From NCBI RefSeq assembly GCF_000382325.1, contig NZ_KB908057.1, positions 62,001 through 126,000 of the forward strand: a stretch of 64,000 nucleotides of DNA. The letters are read 5' to 3'. Below are positions 34,805 through 43,617 of the stretch, in pieces. Every line of letters starts with the position of its first letter. The stretch's first letter is position 1. The position numbers and the translations under genes were made by a program. The notes beneath the pieces were generated by a model, which saw only the letters and a program-made list of their open reading frames with translations, was not told where the DNA came from and made no database searches. Source of the DNA: Woodsholea maritima DSM 17123. Its GTDB lineage: Bacteria > Pseudomonadota > Alphaproteobacteria > Caulobacterales > Maricaulaceae.

Positions 34805-35986
34805 TTAGGCTTGAGAGGGTTCGCCTTCAGATTGCTCGCGCTCCAGGCGTTTTCTCTCACTGGCGCGAATTTTCACACTTTCAGAGCGCAATTGTCCGCA
34901 AGCGGCAAAGATATCGCGTCCGCGTGGTGTGCGAATGGGGCTGGCATAACCGGCGCGGTTCACCACATCGGCAAAAGCCTCAATCGTATCCCAGTCCGAG
35001 CACTCATAGGGGCTGTTGGGCCAGGGATTGAACGGGATCAGATTGATCTTTGCGGGAATGCCGCGTAACAGGCGCACCAGCTCGCGCGCCTCGGCCAGGC
35101 TGTCATTGACGCCTTTCAGCATCACATATTCAAACGTCACCCGCTTGGAATTATTCAGGCCGGGATATTGCTTGATTTCATTGAGCAAAACCTCCAGCGG
35201 ATATTTCTTGTTCAGCGGGACCAGAACATCGCGCAGCGGATCATTCGTCGCGTGCAGGGAAATCGCCAACATCGTGCCGGTGCGCTCACCCAATTCCTTG
35301 ATCTTCGGCACCACGCCTGAGGTTGAGACCGTGATGCGCCGGCGCCCGATCTGAATGCCTTCGCCATCAGAAATAATGTCAATCGCATCAGAGACGTGAT
35401 CGAGATTATAAAGCGGCTCACCCATGCCCATGAAGACAATATTGGTGAGTTTGCGATCCTCCAGCGAGGTGGGCCATTCGTCCAGATCATCGCGGGCAAT
35501 CATAATCTGGGCGACAATTTCCGCCGCCGTCAGATTGCGCACCAAGGGCTGTGTACCGGTATGGCAGAAGGTGCAATTGAGCGTACAGCCCACTTGAGAT
35601 GAGACGCATAGCGCGCCTGAACGGCCCACATCGGGGATGAAGACCATTTCGCACTCAACACCCGGTGACAGACGCACCAGATATTTGCGTGTGCCATCGA
35701 CCGAGATCAGGCGCTCGACAATCTCAGGCCGGTCCAGGGTGAAGGCGGCCTTCATCGCGGCGCGCAAATCCTTGGAGACATTGGTCATGGCGTCAAAATC
35801 GGTGACGCCGAAATGATAGAGCCAGCGCCAAACCTGATCGGCGCGCATCTTGCCTTTTTTGGCATCCACACCGGCATGCTCAACCAGCGCGTCGCGCAAT
35901 TGCGCACGCGTCAATCCAACAAGCGGAACAAGGCCGGGATCGTTTTGAGCGCGTCCGGCGTTATCAATCTTCAACTGAATGGTCAT
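34805..35986 (-). CDS. rlmN: 23S rRNA (adenine2503-C2)/tRNA methyltransferase RlmN
   Basis: 393 residues from the ATG at 35986 (GGAG 6 nt upstream); an ATG at 36010 is less likely. It is a radical SAM enzyme with the cluster motif [11 protein letters not shown], an N-terminal helical substrate-binding domain ([19 protein letters not shown]), [32 protein letters not shown], and the C-terminal [21 protein letters not shown] with the second catalytic Cys. It methylates A2503 of 23S rRNA and A37 of some tRNAs. Confidence 0.97.
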   Translation of the reverse strand: MTIQLKIDNAGRAQNDPGLVPLVGLTRAQLRDALVEHAGVDAKKGKMRADQVWRWLYHFGVTDFDAMTNVSKDLRAAMKAAFTLDRPEIVERLISVDGTRKYLVRLSPGVECEMVFIPDVGRSGALCVSSQVGCTLNCTFCHTGTQPLVRNLTAAEIVAQIMIARDDLDEWPTSLEDRKLTNIVFMGMGEPLYNLDHVSDAIDIISDGEGIQIGRRRITVSTSGVVPKIKELGERTGTMLAISLHATNDPLRDVLVPLNKKYPLEVLLNEIKQYPGLNNSKRVTFEYVMLKGVNDSLAEARELVRLLRGIPAKINLIPFNPWPNSPYECSDWDTIEAFADVVNRAGYASPIRTPRGRDIFAACGQLRSESVKIRASERKRLEREQSEGEPSQA

Positions 35987-36080
35987 AACCGCTCCAAATG
36001 CGCTTTCCACGCCATAAAATCAAGTCTATTGCACCTAAAAGGCTTGATCCGCACGCCTTACCAGCCTTTAGATCGCCCCT

Positions 36081-36857
36081 ATGAAACTGATTTGCCATCC
36101 CTTAACGGCTCATGAGCCGCCCCTTCGTCCCGCCAGCACGCGCCGTGACTGGATGGATGACACCCCTGACGCCTTTGCCTATCGCTGCCTGCCCTTGGCG
36201 ATTGCCAATCAGCATGGCTGGGAAGTCTTTACCCCGACGGGTTTGAGCGCGCGCTGGAATGGCGGTGCGGCGGTCAGTGATGTCAGCGTAAGTCTCGATG
36301 ATCCAATGGCCATGCACAATCCGGGCGCGGGCCTGAGCAATTTCGGCTCGGGCATTTTGACCTTCGAGATGGGCTTTTTACTGCGAACACCGCCGGGATG
36401 GAATATATTTGTCAGTGGGCCTTTCAATGGGGTTAAAGACGGGATCACGGCCCTATCGGGGGTGATTGAAACCGATTGGAGCCCCTATACCTTCACGATG
36501 AATTGGCGTTTTACCCGGCCAGGTGAGGTGCGCTTTGAAGCGGGTGAGGCCATTGCGCAGTTTTTCCCCGTGCGCCGTGATCTGTTTGATCGGGTGACGC
36601 CGGAGCTGAAAACCATTCACACCGATCCCAAAACCGTCGAGCAATTAGAGATCTGGCGAGAAAGCCGGTCAAATTTCGTTGCCGGGATTGCCAGCGGGGA
36701 CGAAAAAGTCGCCGAGGAGAAATGGCAAAAGGGCTATTATCGCGGCTTGATGCCGGATAATTCCAAGGGCCCACAAAGCCATAAGACCAAAATCCATGTT
36801 CCAGGATTTAAAGAGGCTCCAGCCAAAACTTTGGGCGTGAAACCGAAGCGACGCTAG
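36081..36857 (+). CDS. DUF6065 family protein
   Basis: 258 residues. WMDDTPDAFAYRCLPLAIAN, QHGWEVFTPTGLSARWNGG, FGSGILTFEMGFLLRTPPGW, GVIETDWSPYTFTMNWRFTRPG and AIAQFFPVRRD follow the DUF6065 pattern. No signal peptide or membrane segment. The C-terminus is basic (GVKPKRR). Function is unknown; relatives in Alphaproteobacteria are often near oxygenases or glycan genes. It precedes the ATP-grasp gene by about 100 bp. Confidence 0.85.
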   Translation: MKLICHPLTAHEPPLRPASTRRDWMDDTPDAFAYRCLPLAIANQHGWEVFTPTGLSARWNGGAAVSDVSVSLDDPMAMHNPGAGLSNFGSGILTFEMGFLLRTPPGWNIFVSGPFNGVKDGITALSGVIETDWSPYTFTMNWRFTRPGEVRFEAGEAIAQFFPVRRDLFDRVTPELKTIHTDPKTVEQLEIWRESRSNFVAGIASGDEKVAEEKWQKGYYRGLMPDNSKGPQSHKTKIHVPGFKEAPAKTLGVKPKRR

Positions 36858-36954
36858 GTCGCAGTACTGCGCCTAAGGAACGTCTTGCCACGCATCAGCG
36901 TTTCGATCATGAAGCCCCCTAGAGTGGGTGGATGATCGATTGAAGGGGCGTTTT

Positions 36955-38298
36955 ATGACGAACGATCTAAACCCAAAGACCGACCCAAAGCATGAGGGAC
37001 GGGTCATTGTCACCTATGGCCGCAGCTTGATGGCCTTGGTGATTGCGCACTCGCTGCACAAGCGCGGTGTGGAGGTCATTACCTGCGATAGCGTGGGCCT
37101 GACGGCGGGGAGCTTTTCGCGCTATTCTGCCCATAACTTTGTCCATGCCGATTATGAAAAGGACGAAGAGGGCTTTATCCAGGACCTGTTGAAGGCTGTG
37201 CTCAAGCATAAGCCTGTGGATGAGCGACCTTATATTTTGATGCCCACTTTCCGGGAGGCAAAGGTTCTGGCCCTTCATAAGCATCGCTTCGAAGGCCTTA
37301 TTACCTTGGCTGTCGCTGATATCGAGGCGATTGATAAGGTCGACCCCAAGCAAAATCTGGTTAAAACCCTGGACGGCCTGGACGTTCCCGCGCCCAAGAC
37401 CTGGCACCCTCACACCCGTGATGAGGTGCGCGCAGTGATGGCAGAGATCAAAATGCCTGCCCTTATCAAGGCCGTGGATGAGGTCGGCGGGCGCGGCATT
37501 GAATTCTTTGATGACCCAAAGGAAATGCAGACCCGTGCATTGCAAAGGGTGGGCATGGAAAACCCACCGCCCTTGTTACAAGAAGGCGCGAAGGGCGAGG
37601 ATTATTGCGTTTGTGTGCTCTATAAAGATGGGCAGTTGCGCGCGCATATGGCCTATCACAATGTCCAGAATATGCCCGTGGCGGGCGGCTCTGGCGCGAT
37701 GCGTGAAACGGTTGATGATGCGCCTTTCCTACGTGCAGCCAACGCTTTGATGGATCATGTGGGCTGGCATGGCGTGGCTGAGATCGACTTCATGTGGGAT
37801 CCAGACAGTTTTGATCAGCCCAAGCTGATTGAGGTCAATCCACGCTTTTGGGCGGGCCTCTTCCAAAGTGTGGAATCGGGCGTTGATTTCCCATGGCTGG
37901 TCTATCACCTGTTTGCCTATGGCGACGTGCCTGCCGGTGAAGAGGTTGAGGGCGAGGTGGGCGCGAAAACCCGGGTGCCGGGGGCCTGGGCGGCCGGGGC
38001 CTTTGCCGATGCGCTGGATGGGATCGACACCAAAGGGGCGGGTAAAGCCTGGGACAATATGGTGTGGGAGTTGGAAAAGGGTGAGCCCAAGGCGGCGTTT
38101 AAATCCTTTGCCGAGGCGGTCGATAAAGTTACAGACTTTGATGAGGCCTTTCACATTCTCAAACAACGCTTTGGCCTCTCTAAAGGCGCAAAGTCAGAGA
38201 TTGATCTTCACGATGACCCGATGAGTGCCTTTGGGGTTTTATTTGTTTTAAGCTCTTTGGTGCGTCATGGGGAATTACCGCATGAATTAAAAGGCTAA
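36955..38298 (+). CDS. ATP-grasp carboxylate-amine ligase
   Basis: 447 residues from the ATG at 36955 (AAGGGG upstream). The N-terminal Rossmann-like domain (GRVIVTYGRSLMALVIAHSLHKRGVEV, SVGLTAGSFSRYS) and central ATP-grasp core are visible: MPALIKAVDEVGGRGIEFF (glycine-rich loop), LLQEGAKGEDYCVCVLYKDG, and VAEIDFMWDPD...PKLIEVNPRFWAGL with metal-binding Glu and Asn. Such enzymes join a carboxylate and an amine through an acyl-phosphate. It is followed at 31 bp by a C26 gamma-glutamyl hydrolase gene, so the pair may build and cut a gamma-glutamyl or peptide-like compound. Confidence 0.88.
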   Translation: MTNDLNPKTDPKHEGRVIVTYGRSLMALVIAHSLHKRGVEVITCDSVGLTAGSFSRYSAHNFVHADYEKDEEGFIQDLLKAVLKHKPVDERPYILMPTFREAKVLALHKHRFEGLITLAVADIEAIDKVDPKQNLVKTLDGLDVPAPKTWHPHTRDEVRAVMAEIKMPALIKAVDEVGGRGIEFFDDPKEMQTRALQRVGMENPPPLLQEGAKGEDYCVCVLYKDGQLRAHMAYHNVQNMPVAGGSGAMRETVDDAPFLRAANALMDHVGWHGVAEIDFMWDPDSFDQPKLIEVNPRFWAGLFQSVESGVDFPWLVYHLFAYGDVPAGEEVEGEVGAKTRVPGAWAAGAFADALDGIDTKGAGKAWDNMVWELEKGEPKAAFKSFAEAVDKVTDFDEAFHILKQRFGLSKGAKSEIDLHDDPMSAFGVLFVLSSLVRHGELPHELKG

Positions 38299-38329
38299 GG
38301 CCAAAGACGTCAAACGTGAAAGGTTTGGT

Positions 38330-39013
38330 GTGAGTACACAGCCCATCATAGGCATAACAAAGCCCGAACGCGGCGATAATCTGGCCTATACGGCAATGGG
38401 CTTGGCTGTACGTCTGGCCGGGGGGGTGCCGATCGAGCTCTCCCCCGGCATGGCGTGGCGTAAATTACGCTTGAAAGGGCTCTTGATTGGCGGTGGATCG
38501 GATGTCTTTCCCGTCCATTATGGTCAGGACGCCATTGAGGGTGCGCGCTATGATCATGACCGCGATGAGATGGAAATGTATTGGGCGCGTAAAGCGCGAG
38601 ATAGCCATCTGCCCACACTTGCCATTTGCCGCGGGGCGCAATTGATGAATGTGGCCAGCGGTGGCAGCCTCCATCAACGCTTGAGCGAAGTATATGACGA
38701 TGTCGATTACCCATCGACGCCTCTGGGTCATCTGCTCTATCGCAAAACAATTACGATAACCGATGATAGTCTGTTATCGCGCTTGGTGGGTAAGCCCGCA
38801 ACGCGGGTCAATTCGATCCATAAACAAGCGATCGCCGATCTGGGCGAGGGGCTAAAGGTCAGTGCGTGTGAAAGAAATGGCGTGATTCAGGCCATTGAAG
38901 ACCGCGCCAAGCCCTTCTATCTGGGGGTGCAATTCCACCCAGAGTTTTTGATCTATCGCAAAGAATTTCGTGCGATTTTTGAAGGGCTTGTCGAGGCTGC
39001 CAAGGCGTATTAG
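38330..39013 (+). CDS. Gamma-glutamyl hydrolase, class I glutamine amidotransferase (peptidase C26)
   Basis: 227 residues, probably GTG start with AAAGG before it. LLIGGGSDVFPVHYG, LAICRGAQLMNVASGGSLHQ (nucleophilic Cys in CRG) and GVQFHPEF (catalytic His-x-Glu) are the C26/PuuD motifs. It cleaves gamma-glutamyl amides, as PuuD does for gamma-glutamyl-GABA. Co-transcribed with the ATP-grasp ligase; no other puu gene is nearby. Confidence 0.88.
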   Translation: MSTQPIIGITKPERGDNLAYTAMGLAVRLAGGVPIELSPGMAWRKLRLKGLLIGGGSDVFPVHYGQDAIEGARYDHDRDEMEMYWARKARDSHLPTLAICRGAQLMNVASGGSLHQRLSEVYDDVDYPSTPLGHLLYRKTITITDDSLLSRLVGKPATRVNSIHKQAIADLGEGLKVSACERNGVIQAIEDRAKPFYLGVQFHPEFLIYRKEFRAIFEGLVEAAKAY

Positions 39014-39021
39014 CGCGGTAA

Positions 39022-39561
39022 TTATTCGCTATGAGCCGCTTTCCAGGCGCGCACGGCCGCCAGCGTCTGGTTGACATGCTCATTGGGGTTCATTTCGCTA
39101 TAGGCAAGTAGGATTTCACCATCGGGCGCAATGACATAAGAGGTCCGCTTGGTCCAACCTGGACGCATCAGCATGCCGACTTCGTAATCACGCACGACAT
39201 CGCCTTCGACACCGGCAACCGGAAAGGCGCTGGCGCAATGGGCGGTTGAAAACTCTTGTAATTGATCGGTATTACCCGACGTGGCCCCGATCAGGGTCGC
39301 GCCTTCGGCAGTAAATTCTTCGGCATGTTCCGCAAAGAGCGCCGCTTCGATATTGCAGCCTGGTGTAAAGGCAGCCGGGAAGAAGTACAGCACGACGGGG
39401 CCGTCTTGCAGTGCGGTTTCCAGATTAAACTCAAATGCTTCGCCCGCCAAAAATCCTTGGGCGGTAAAGTTCGGGGCATGCTCGCCGGTTTTCAGCTCCG
39501 CTAAGGCGGCGCTGGAGAGCCCAGCCATCAAAGTCACGGACAATGCGAGTGCGCGGAACAT
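39022..39561 (-). CDS. Exported peroxiredoxin (BCP/AhpC-TSA type)
   Basis: 179 residues. The signal peptide (MFRALALSVTLMAGLSSAALA) sends it to the periplasm. Peroxidatic Cys is in YFFPAAFTPGCNIEAALF (FTPGC). A further Cys in TAHCASAF may resolve it. APNFTAQGFLAGEAFEF and KRTSYVIAPDGEILLAY are typical thioredoxin-fold segments. It reduces peroxides; a periplasmic location requires an exported reductant. The Shine-Dalgarno GGAGGG lies inside an 11-bp long-range stem (39565-39625). Confidence 0.9.
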   Translation of the reverse strand: MFRALALSVTLMAGLSSAALAELKTGEHAPNFTAQGFLAGEAFEFNLETALQDGPVVLYFFPAAFTPGCNIEAALFAEHAEEFTAEGATLIGATSGNTDQLQEFSTAHCASAFPVAGVEGDVVRDYEVGMLMRPGWTKRTSYVIAPDGEILLAYSEMNPNEHVNQTLAAVRAWKAAHSE

Positions 39562-39564
39562 ATA

Positions 39565-39625
39565 AAAAAACCCTCCAAATCAGATGAACACCGATAGGTG
39601 CTAACCCAGACTTAGAGGGTTTTTT
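39565..39625 (-). promoter_or_regulatory. Structured 5' leader that can hide the peroxiredoxin Shine-Dalgarno
   Basis: On the minus strand AAAAAACCCTC (39625-39615) is fully complementary to GAGGGTTTTTT (39575-39565), an 11-bp stem. The enclosed 39 nt contain smaller stems (TAA/TTA around GTCTGGG; CACC-TATC-GGTG). The 3' arm contains the GGAGGG Shine-Dalgarno and ends 3-4 nt before the ATG. It may be an RNA switch or attenuator, or simply a lepA terminator reused as a leader. The role is inferred. Confidence 0.45.
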
Positions 39626-39656
39626 AATACGAGCAAGAGGCAGGTGCCTCTTTGAC

Positions 39657-41465
39657 TTAATCGTCATCCATTTTCAGGGCGGCGATAAAGGCTTCTTGCG
39701 GGATTTCGACCTTACCGAATTGGCGCATACGTTTCTTACCGGCTTTTTGTTTATCCAGCAGCTTACGCTTACGCGTCGCATCGCCGCCATAACATTTCGC
39801 CGTCACGTCTTTGCGCATCGCTGACAAGGTCTCGCGCGCGATCACCTTGCCGCCAATGGCCGCCTGGATCGGGATTTTGAACATGTGACGCGGGATCAGG
39901 TCTTTCAACTTCTCACACATCGCACGGCCGCGCCCTTGGGCACGGGCACGGTGTACGATCATGGACAGTGCATCGACCGGCTCGTCATTGACCAGAATGG
40001 ACATCTTGACCAGATCGCCCGCGCGATGGTCGATGAACTGATAGTCAAAGCTGGCATAGCCCTTGGTGACGGATTTCAGGCGGTCATAGAAGTCGAAGAC
40101 CACCTCGTTAAGCGGCAGCTCATAAACCAGCATGGCGCGCGAGCCCGCATAGGTCAGTTCCTGCTGGATGCCGCGGCGGTCTTCGCACAACTTCAGTACC
40201 GCGCCGAGATATTCATCGGGCACCAAAATCGTGGCCTTGATCCAAGGTTCAGCAATTTCGTCGATTTTGACCACATCGGGCATGTCCGCGGGATTGTGCA
40301 GCTCCTGCATCGAGCCATCGGTCATGGTCAGCTCATAGACCACGCTGGGCGCGGTGGTGATCAGATCGACATCATATTCACGCTCAAGACGCTCACGGAT
40401 CACTTCAAGATGCAAAAGCCCCAAGAAGCCACAGCGGAAGCCAAAGCCCAAAGCGGCGGAGGTTTCCATCTCATAGCTGAAAGAGGCGTCATTGAGCGCC
40501 AGACGCTCCACTGCATCGCGCATGTCTTCGAAATCGGCGGCGTCCACAGGGAACATGCCGCAGAAGACCACAGGCTGAGCGGGTTTAAAGCCTGGTAGCG
40601 GCTTATCGGTCGGGCGTTTTTCCTCGGTGACGGTATCGCCGACGCGCGCATCGCGCACTTGCTTGATCGAGGCATTGAGGAAGCCCAGCTCGCCTGGGCC
40701 CAAGCTGTCAACGCTTTCCTTGGTCGGCCGGAAAACCCCAACCCCATCCACCCCGTAGGAGGCTTTGGCCCCCATCAGGCGCACTTTCATGCCTTTTCGT
40801 AGCGTACCTTCATAAATACGCACCAGACAGATCACGCCCAGATAGGTGTCATACCAGCTATCGACCAACAGCGCCTTCAAGGGCGCATTGGGATCACCGG
40901 CTTCGGGCGGAGGTAGGCGTTTGACGATGGCTTCCAAGACCTGATCGATATTGAGCCCGGTCTTGGCCGAGATCTCCACCGCATCGCTGGCATCAATTCC
41001 GATCACATCCTCGATCTGGGCCTTGACGCGCTCAGGCTCGGCGGCGGGCAGGTCGATCTTGTTGAGGACCGGGACGATCTCGTGATCAACCTCAATGGCC
41101 TGATACACATTGGCGAGTGTTTGCGCTTCAACGCCCTGGGCCGCATCCACGACCAGCAGCGAGCCTTCACACGCGAACAGCGAGCGGTTCACCTCATAGG
41201 CAAAGTCCACGTGACCAGGGGTGTCGATCAGGTTGAGCACATAGTGTTCGCCATCCTGGGCCGTATAGTCCAGGCGAACGGTTTGGGCTTTGATCGTAAT
41301 CCCGCGCTCGCGCTCCAGCTCCATGCTGTCGAGCACTTGCTCTTTCATCTCACGGGCGCTGAGGCCGCCGGTCGTCTGGATCAGACGGTCGGCCAGCGTC
41401 GATTTTCCGTGGTCGATGTGGGCTACGATAGAAAAATTTCGGATGCGTTTTGGATCTGTTGTCAT
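39657..41465 (-). CDS. lepA: Elongation factor 4 (LepA)
   Basis: 602 residues from the ATG at 41465, [20 protein letters not shown], the normal start; in-frame codons back to 41561 do not resemble family sequence. GTPase motifs: [10 protein letters not shown] (P-loop), [24 protein letters not shown], and [10 protein letters not shown]. The C-terminal LepA domain ends with [18 protein letters not shown]. It is a ribosome-bound GTPase that remodels stalled or misassembled translation complexes. A GAGGC/GCCTC hairpin sits just after its stop (39637-39650). Confidence 0.97.
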   Translation of the reverse strand: MTTDPKRIRNFSIVAHIDHGKSTLADRLIQTTGGLSAREMKEQVLDSMELERERGITIKAQTVRLDYTAQDGEHYVLNLIDTPGHVDFAYEVNRSLFACEGSLLVVDAAQGVEAQTLANVYQAIEVDHEIVPVLNKIDLPAAEPERVKAQIEDVIGIDASDAVEISAKTGLNIDQVLEAIVKRLPPPEAGDPNAPLKALLVDSWYDTYLGVICLVRIYEGTLRKGMKVRLMGAKASYGVDGVGVFRPTKESVDSLGPGELGFLNASIKQVRDARVGDTVTEEKRPTDKPLPGFKPAQPVVFCGMFPVDAADFEDMRDAVERLALNDASFSYEMETSAALGFGFRCGFLGLLHLEVIRERLEREYDVDLITTAPSVVYELTMTDGSMQELHNPADMPDVVKIDEIAEPWIKATILVPDEYLGAVLKLCEDRRGIQQELTYAGSRAMLVYELPLNEVVFDFYDRLKSVTKGYASFDYQFIDHRAGDLVKMSILVNDEPVDALSMIVHRARAQGRGRAMCEKLKDLIPRHMFKIPIQAAIGGKVIARETLSAMRKDVTAKCYGGDATRKRKLLDKQKAGKKRMRQFGKVEIPQEAFIAALKMDDD

Positions 41466-41729
41466 GACAGCCGACTTAGCACTGCTTTTATCGCCCGCCA
41501 AGCGCCTCTTACCTTGGCAAATAAACGGATGACAGCCTGCAAGAACTCTGATTGAATGCATTCAGGGTTAAGCGTTGCCTCGCTCAAGAAAGGCCCTGAT
41601 CCTGATGATGCCATCTTGTCAGTGGGCATTCACTCTAAACGCTCTCAGCACCTGATCTCTACACCAAGACGATCAAGATTTTCGCCGCATGTCATTTTGT
41701 GAATGAGACTTTCTAGGGGAGTGTCGTGT

Positions 41730-42203
41730 ATGAGCCTTCATCGTCTGGTCTATCTCAGCCGTGCGGTTCAGCCTTTGCCGATCAATACCTTAAACAGTTT
41801 GAGCTTGCGCGCGCGCAAACGTAATGAAGATCATGGCATCACCAGCCTTCTCCTCTATGATGGGCGCTATTTCTTACATTACGCTGAGGGGCCGGCGGCA
41901 TCTTTGACCTGGCTGTTACAAAATGTACGCCAAGACCCGCGCCATGAAGATTTATGTCTCCTCAGTCATCATCCCTGTCAGACCCGAACCTTTCCTTCCT
42001 GGGCGTTGAATATTGTCAATCTCACGCATGGGGGTGGTCTGGTGCAGCTGAACGCTCAAAACACGCATCATAGTCATCCTGATTATTCGATCCGTGATCT
42101 TCTCAACGCCCCTTTGCCTGGCGATATGCGTCTTTTGGTAGCCAGCTTCGCGGCCAGTTCTCAAATGACGGGCGATTCTTCATCTTTGCTTAACCACAAT
42201 TAA
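41730..42203 (+). CDS. BLUF-domain protein lacking the photochemical glutamine
   Basis: 157 residues from the ATG at 41730 (AGGGGAG upstream). It matches the BLUF blue-light sensor fold: LHRLVYLSRA (conserved Tyr), RARKRNEDHGITSLLLYDG (conserved Asn in RN), the YFLHYAEGPAAS block, VRQDPRHEDLCLLSH and RTFPSWALNI (Trp). The block F-x-Q-x-x-E-G, whose Gln relays hydrogen-bond switching to flavin, reads F-L-H-Y-A-E-G here, so Gln is replaced by His; the usual ITG is ITS. Flavin may still bind, but the standard photocycle should not run. The C-terminus is about 55 residues with no output domain. Confidence 0.85.
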   Translation: MSLHRLVYLSRAVQPLPINTLNSLSLRARKRNEDHGITSLLLYDGRYFLHYAEGPAASLTWLLQNVRQDPRHEDLCLLSHHPCQTRTFPSWALNIVNLTHGGGLVQLNAQNTHHSHPDYSIRDLLNAPLPGDMRLLVASFAASSQMTGDSSSLLNHN

Positions 42204-42276
42204 ACTTGCAATCGTTCGCTTTCCCGCCAACATCACTCCTTCGGGGAGTGAAGTCACAAGGTCAGGGAGATCGACC

Positions 42277-42906
42277 ATGTCCAATTTCAAACGTCTTGGA
42301 CTGTTATCCGCCTTATGCATCGCTGCCAGCGCCAGCGTGTTAAGTGGTTGCGCGACATCGCAATCATCCTATCGCGACACGGGGGCCACGCGCGCGCAAA
42401 GCGATTCTCAAGCACGTCCGCAAACCTATACCCAAGAAGAAATTATTGAGGCGACCTCGGATTTCTTTGGCGTAACGGCCGAAGCGGCGGCCTCTGCATT
42501 AGAGCGCATTTTTGCCGATAATGGCCGCCCGGTGGGTTATATTACCGGCTCAGAAATTGCGGGCGCTGCTGGAATTGGTCTTCGTCTGGGTGAGGGTGAT
42601 CTTCACATGAAGAGCCAGTCGGGCGCGGAAAAAATCTATTGGCAGGGCCCCTCTTTGGGTTTCGATGCCGGTGGAAATGCCAGCCGGGTCTTCACCCTGG
42701 TCTATGGCGCGCGCTCCACGGATGAGCTTTACCAGCGCTTTCCGGGCGTAGAGGGAACGGCCTATTTCGTTGCTGGTCTGGGCGTGAATTATCAGGCGAA
42801 AGACCATATCACCTTGGCCCCAATCCGCTCAGGGGTTGGCCTGCGCGCCGGGGCTAATATGGGGTATCTCTCCTATACAGAAAGCCGCAGCTGGTTACCG
42901 TTTTAA
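42277..42906 (+). CDS. eipA: EipA/DUF1134 envelope protein
   Basis: 209 residues. The N-terminal signal contains a lipobox-like LSGCAT (Cys at about 25). A low-complexity linker follows, then the DUF1134 domain from about 50: YTQEEIIEATSDFFGVTAEAAASALERIF, GYITGSEIAGAAGIGLRLGEG, IYWQGPSLGFDAGGN, VFTLVYGARSTDELYQRFPGVEGTAYFVAG. In Brucella this family (EipA) is periplasmic and needed for envelope integrity. GGGAGAT lies before the ATG. A strong terminator follows, so it is monocistronic. Confidence 0.9.
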   Translation: MSNFKRLGLLSALCIAASASVLSGCATSQSSYRDTGATRAQSDSQARPQTYTQEEIIEATSDFFGVTAEAAASALERIFADNGRPVGYITGSEIAGAAGIGLRLGEGDLHMKSQSGAEKIYWQGPSLGFDAGGNASRVFTLVYGARSTDELYQRFPGVEGTAYFVAGLGVNYQAKDHITLAPIRSGVGLRAGANMGYLSYTESRSWLPF

Positions 42907-42930
42907 GGTGTGCCTGGATGGTGTGATGAA

Positions 42931-42959
42931 AACCCCGAGCCTTAGGTTCGGGGTTTTTT
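42931..42959 (+). terminator. eipA terminator
   Basis: AACCCCGA/TCGGGGTT stem, 9-nt loop, then TTTT; six T in all. Directly downstream of the DUF1134 gene. Confidence 0.88.
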
Positions 42960-42979
42960 GCGATAACTCGGACTTGAAC

Positions 42980-43008
42980 TTGTTTGCGTAAGTATTTTTG
43001 ATTATATT
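42980..43008 (+). promoter_or_regulatory. parDE promoter candidate
   Basis: TTGTTT (42980-42985), 17 bp, TATATT (43003-43008), 24 bp before the parD ATG. ParD-ParE complexes usually bind here to repress their own operon; no clear palindrome was identified. Confidence 0.5.
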
Positions 43009-43031
43009 GAAGACGGCGCGAGGGTTTTAAG

Positions 43032-43286
43032 ATGACTAAAACGACAACTCTGACGGTGCGTTTGAACGGCGTGCTGGGCGATCATGTTGCAGACACGGTC
43101 GGTGAGCATGGCAGTTTTGAAAATGTCAGCGAATATATTCGCCATCTTATTCGCTGCGATAAAGAACGCGCTGAGGCGCAGGCCTTTTCCCGTCTGAAGG
43201 CTGAGCTTGATCATGCCTTCAGCGCACCCGAAGAGCGTTATCACCCCTTAAGTGCAGATCAGGTGATCGCGCGTAACCGTGCTTGA
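43032..43286 (+). CDS. parD: ParD-family antitoxin
   Basis: 84 residues. The N-terminal ribbon-helix-helix (TTTLTVRLNGVLGDHVADTV, SFENVSEYIRHLIRCDKER) binds the operator, and the acidic/helical C-terminus (FSRLKAELDHAFSAPEERYHPLS) wraps the toxin. Paired with parE by an 8-bp overlap if the GTG start is used. Small size and location between housekeeping genes are usual for chromosomal TA pairs. Confidence 0.88.
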   Translation: MTKTTTLTVRLNGVLGDHVADTVGEHGSFENVSEYIRHLIRCDKERAEAQAFSRLKAELDHAFSAPEERYHPLSADQVIARNRA

Positions 43287-43605
43287 AACCATGGCTGAGG
43301 TGCGCATTCAATTACGCGCCTCTCATCGCTTGGATGAGATTTATCGCCATACGCGTGAGCATTGGGGGGATGGGCAGGCCGAGCGCTACATCACCGGCTT
43401 GTTTGACGTTTTCTCAAAAATTGCGCGCCATGAGATTGCCTCAAAGCCCATCCCAGCGGCCTTTGGTCATGACGGCTTTTATGTGCGCTATGAACGCCAT
43501 GTTATTTACTGGCGCTATCTGTCCAACGCCGACATTGGGATCGTGACAATCCTGCATGAGCGCATGCATCACATGGCGCATTTTCGCGATGATGTCGAAA
43601 ATTAG
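43279..43605 (+). CDS. parE: ParE-family toxin (RelE/ParE superfamily)
   Basis: 108 residues from the GTG at 43279, or 104 from the ATG at 43291 (MAEVRIQLRASHRLDEIYRH). The fold markers are ASHRLDEIYRHTREHWGDGQAERYITGL, FSKIARHE, and the ending VRYERHVIYWRYLSNADIGIVTILHERMH. ParE toxins poison DNA gyrase. The gene appears complete, with no frameshift. Confidence 0.88.
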   Translation: MLETMAEVRIQLRASHRLDEIYRHTREHWGDGQAERYITGLFDVFSKIARHEIASKPIPAAFGHDGFYVRYERHVIYWRYLSNADIGIVTILHERMHHMAHFRDDVEN

Positions 43606-43617
43606 CGCCGCGCCTGA

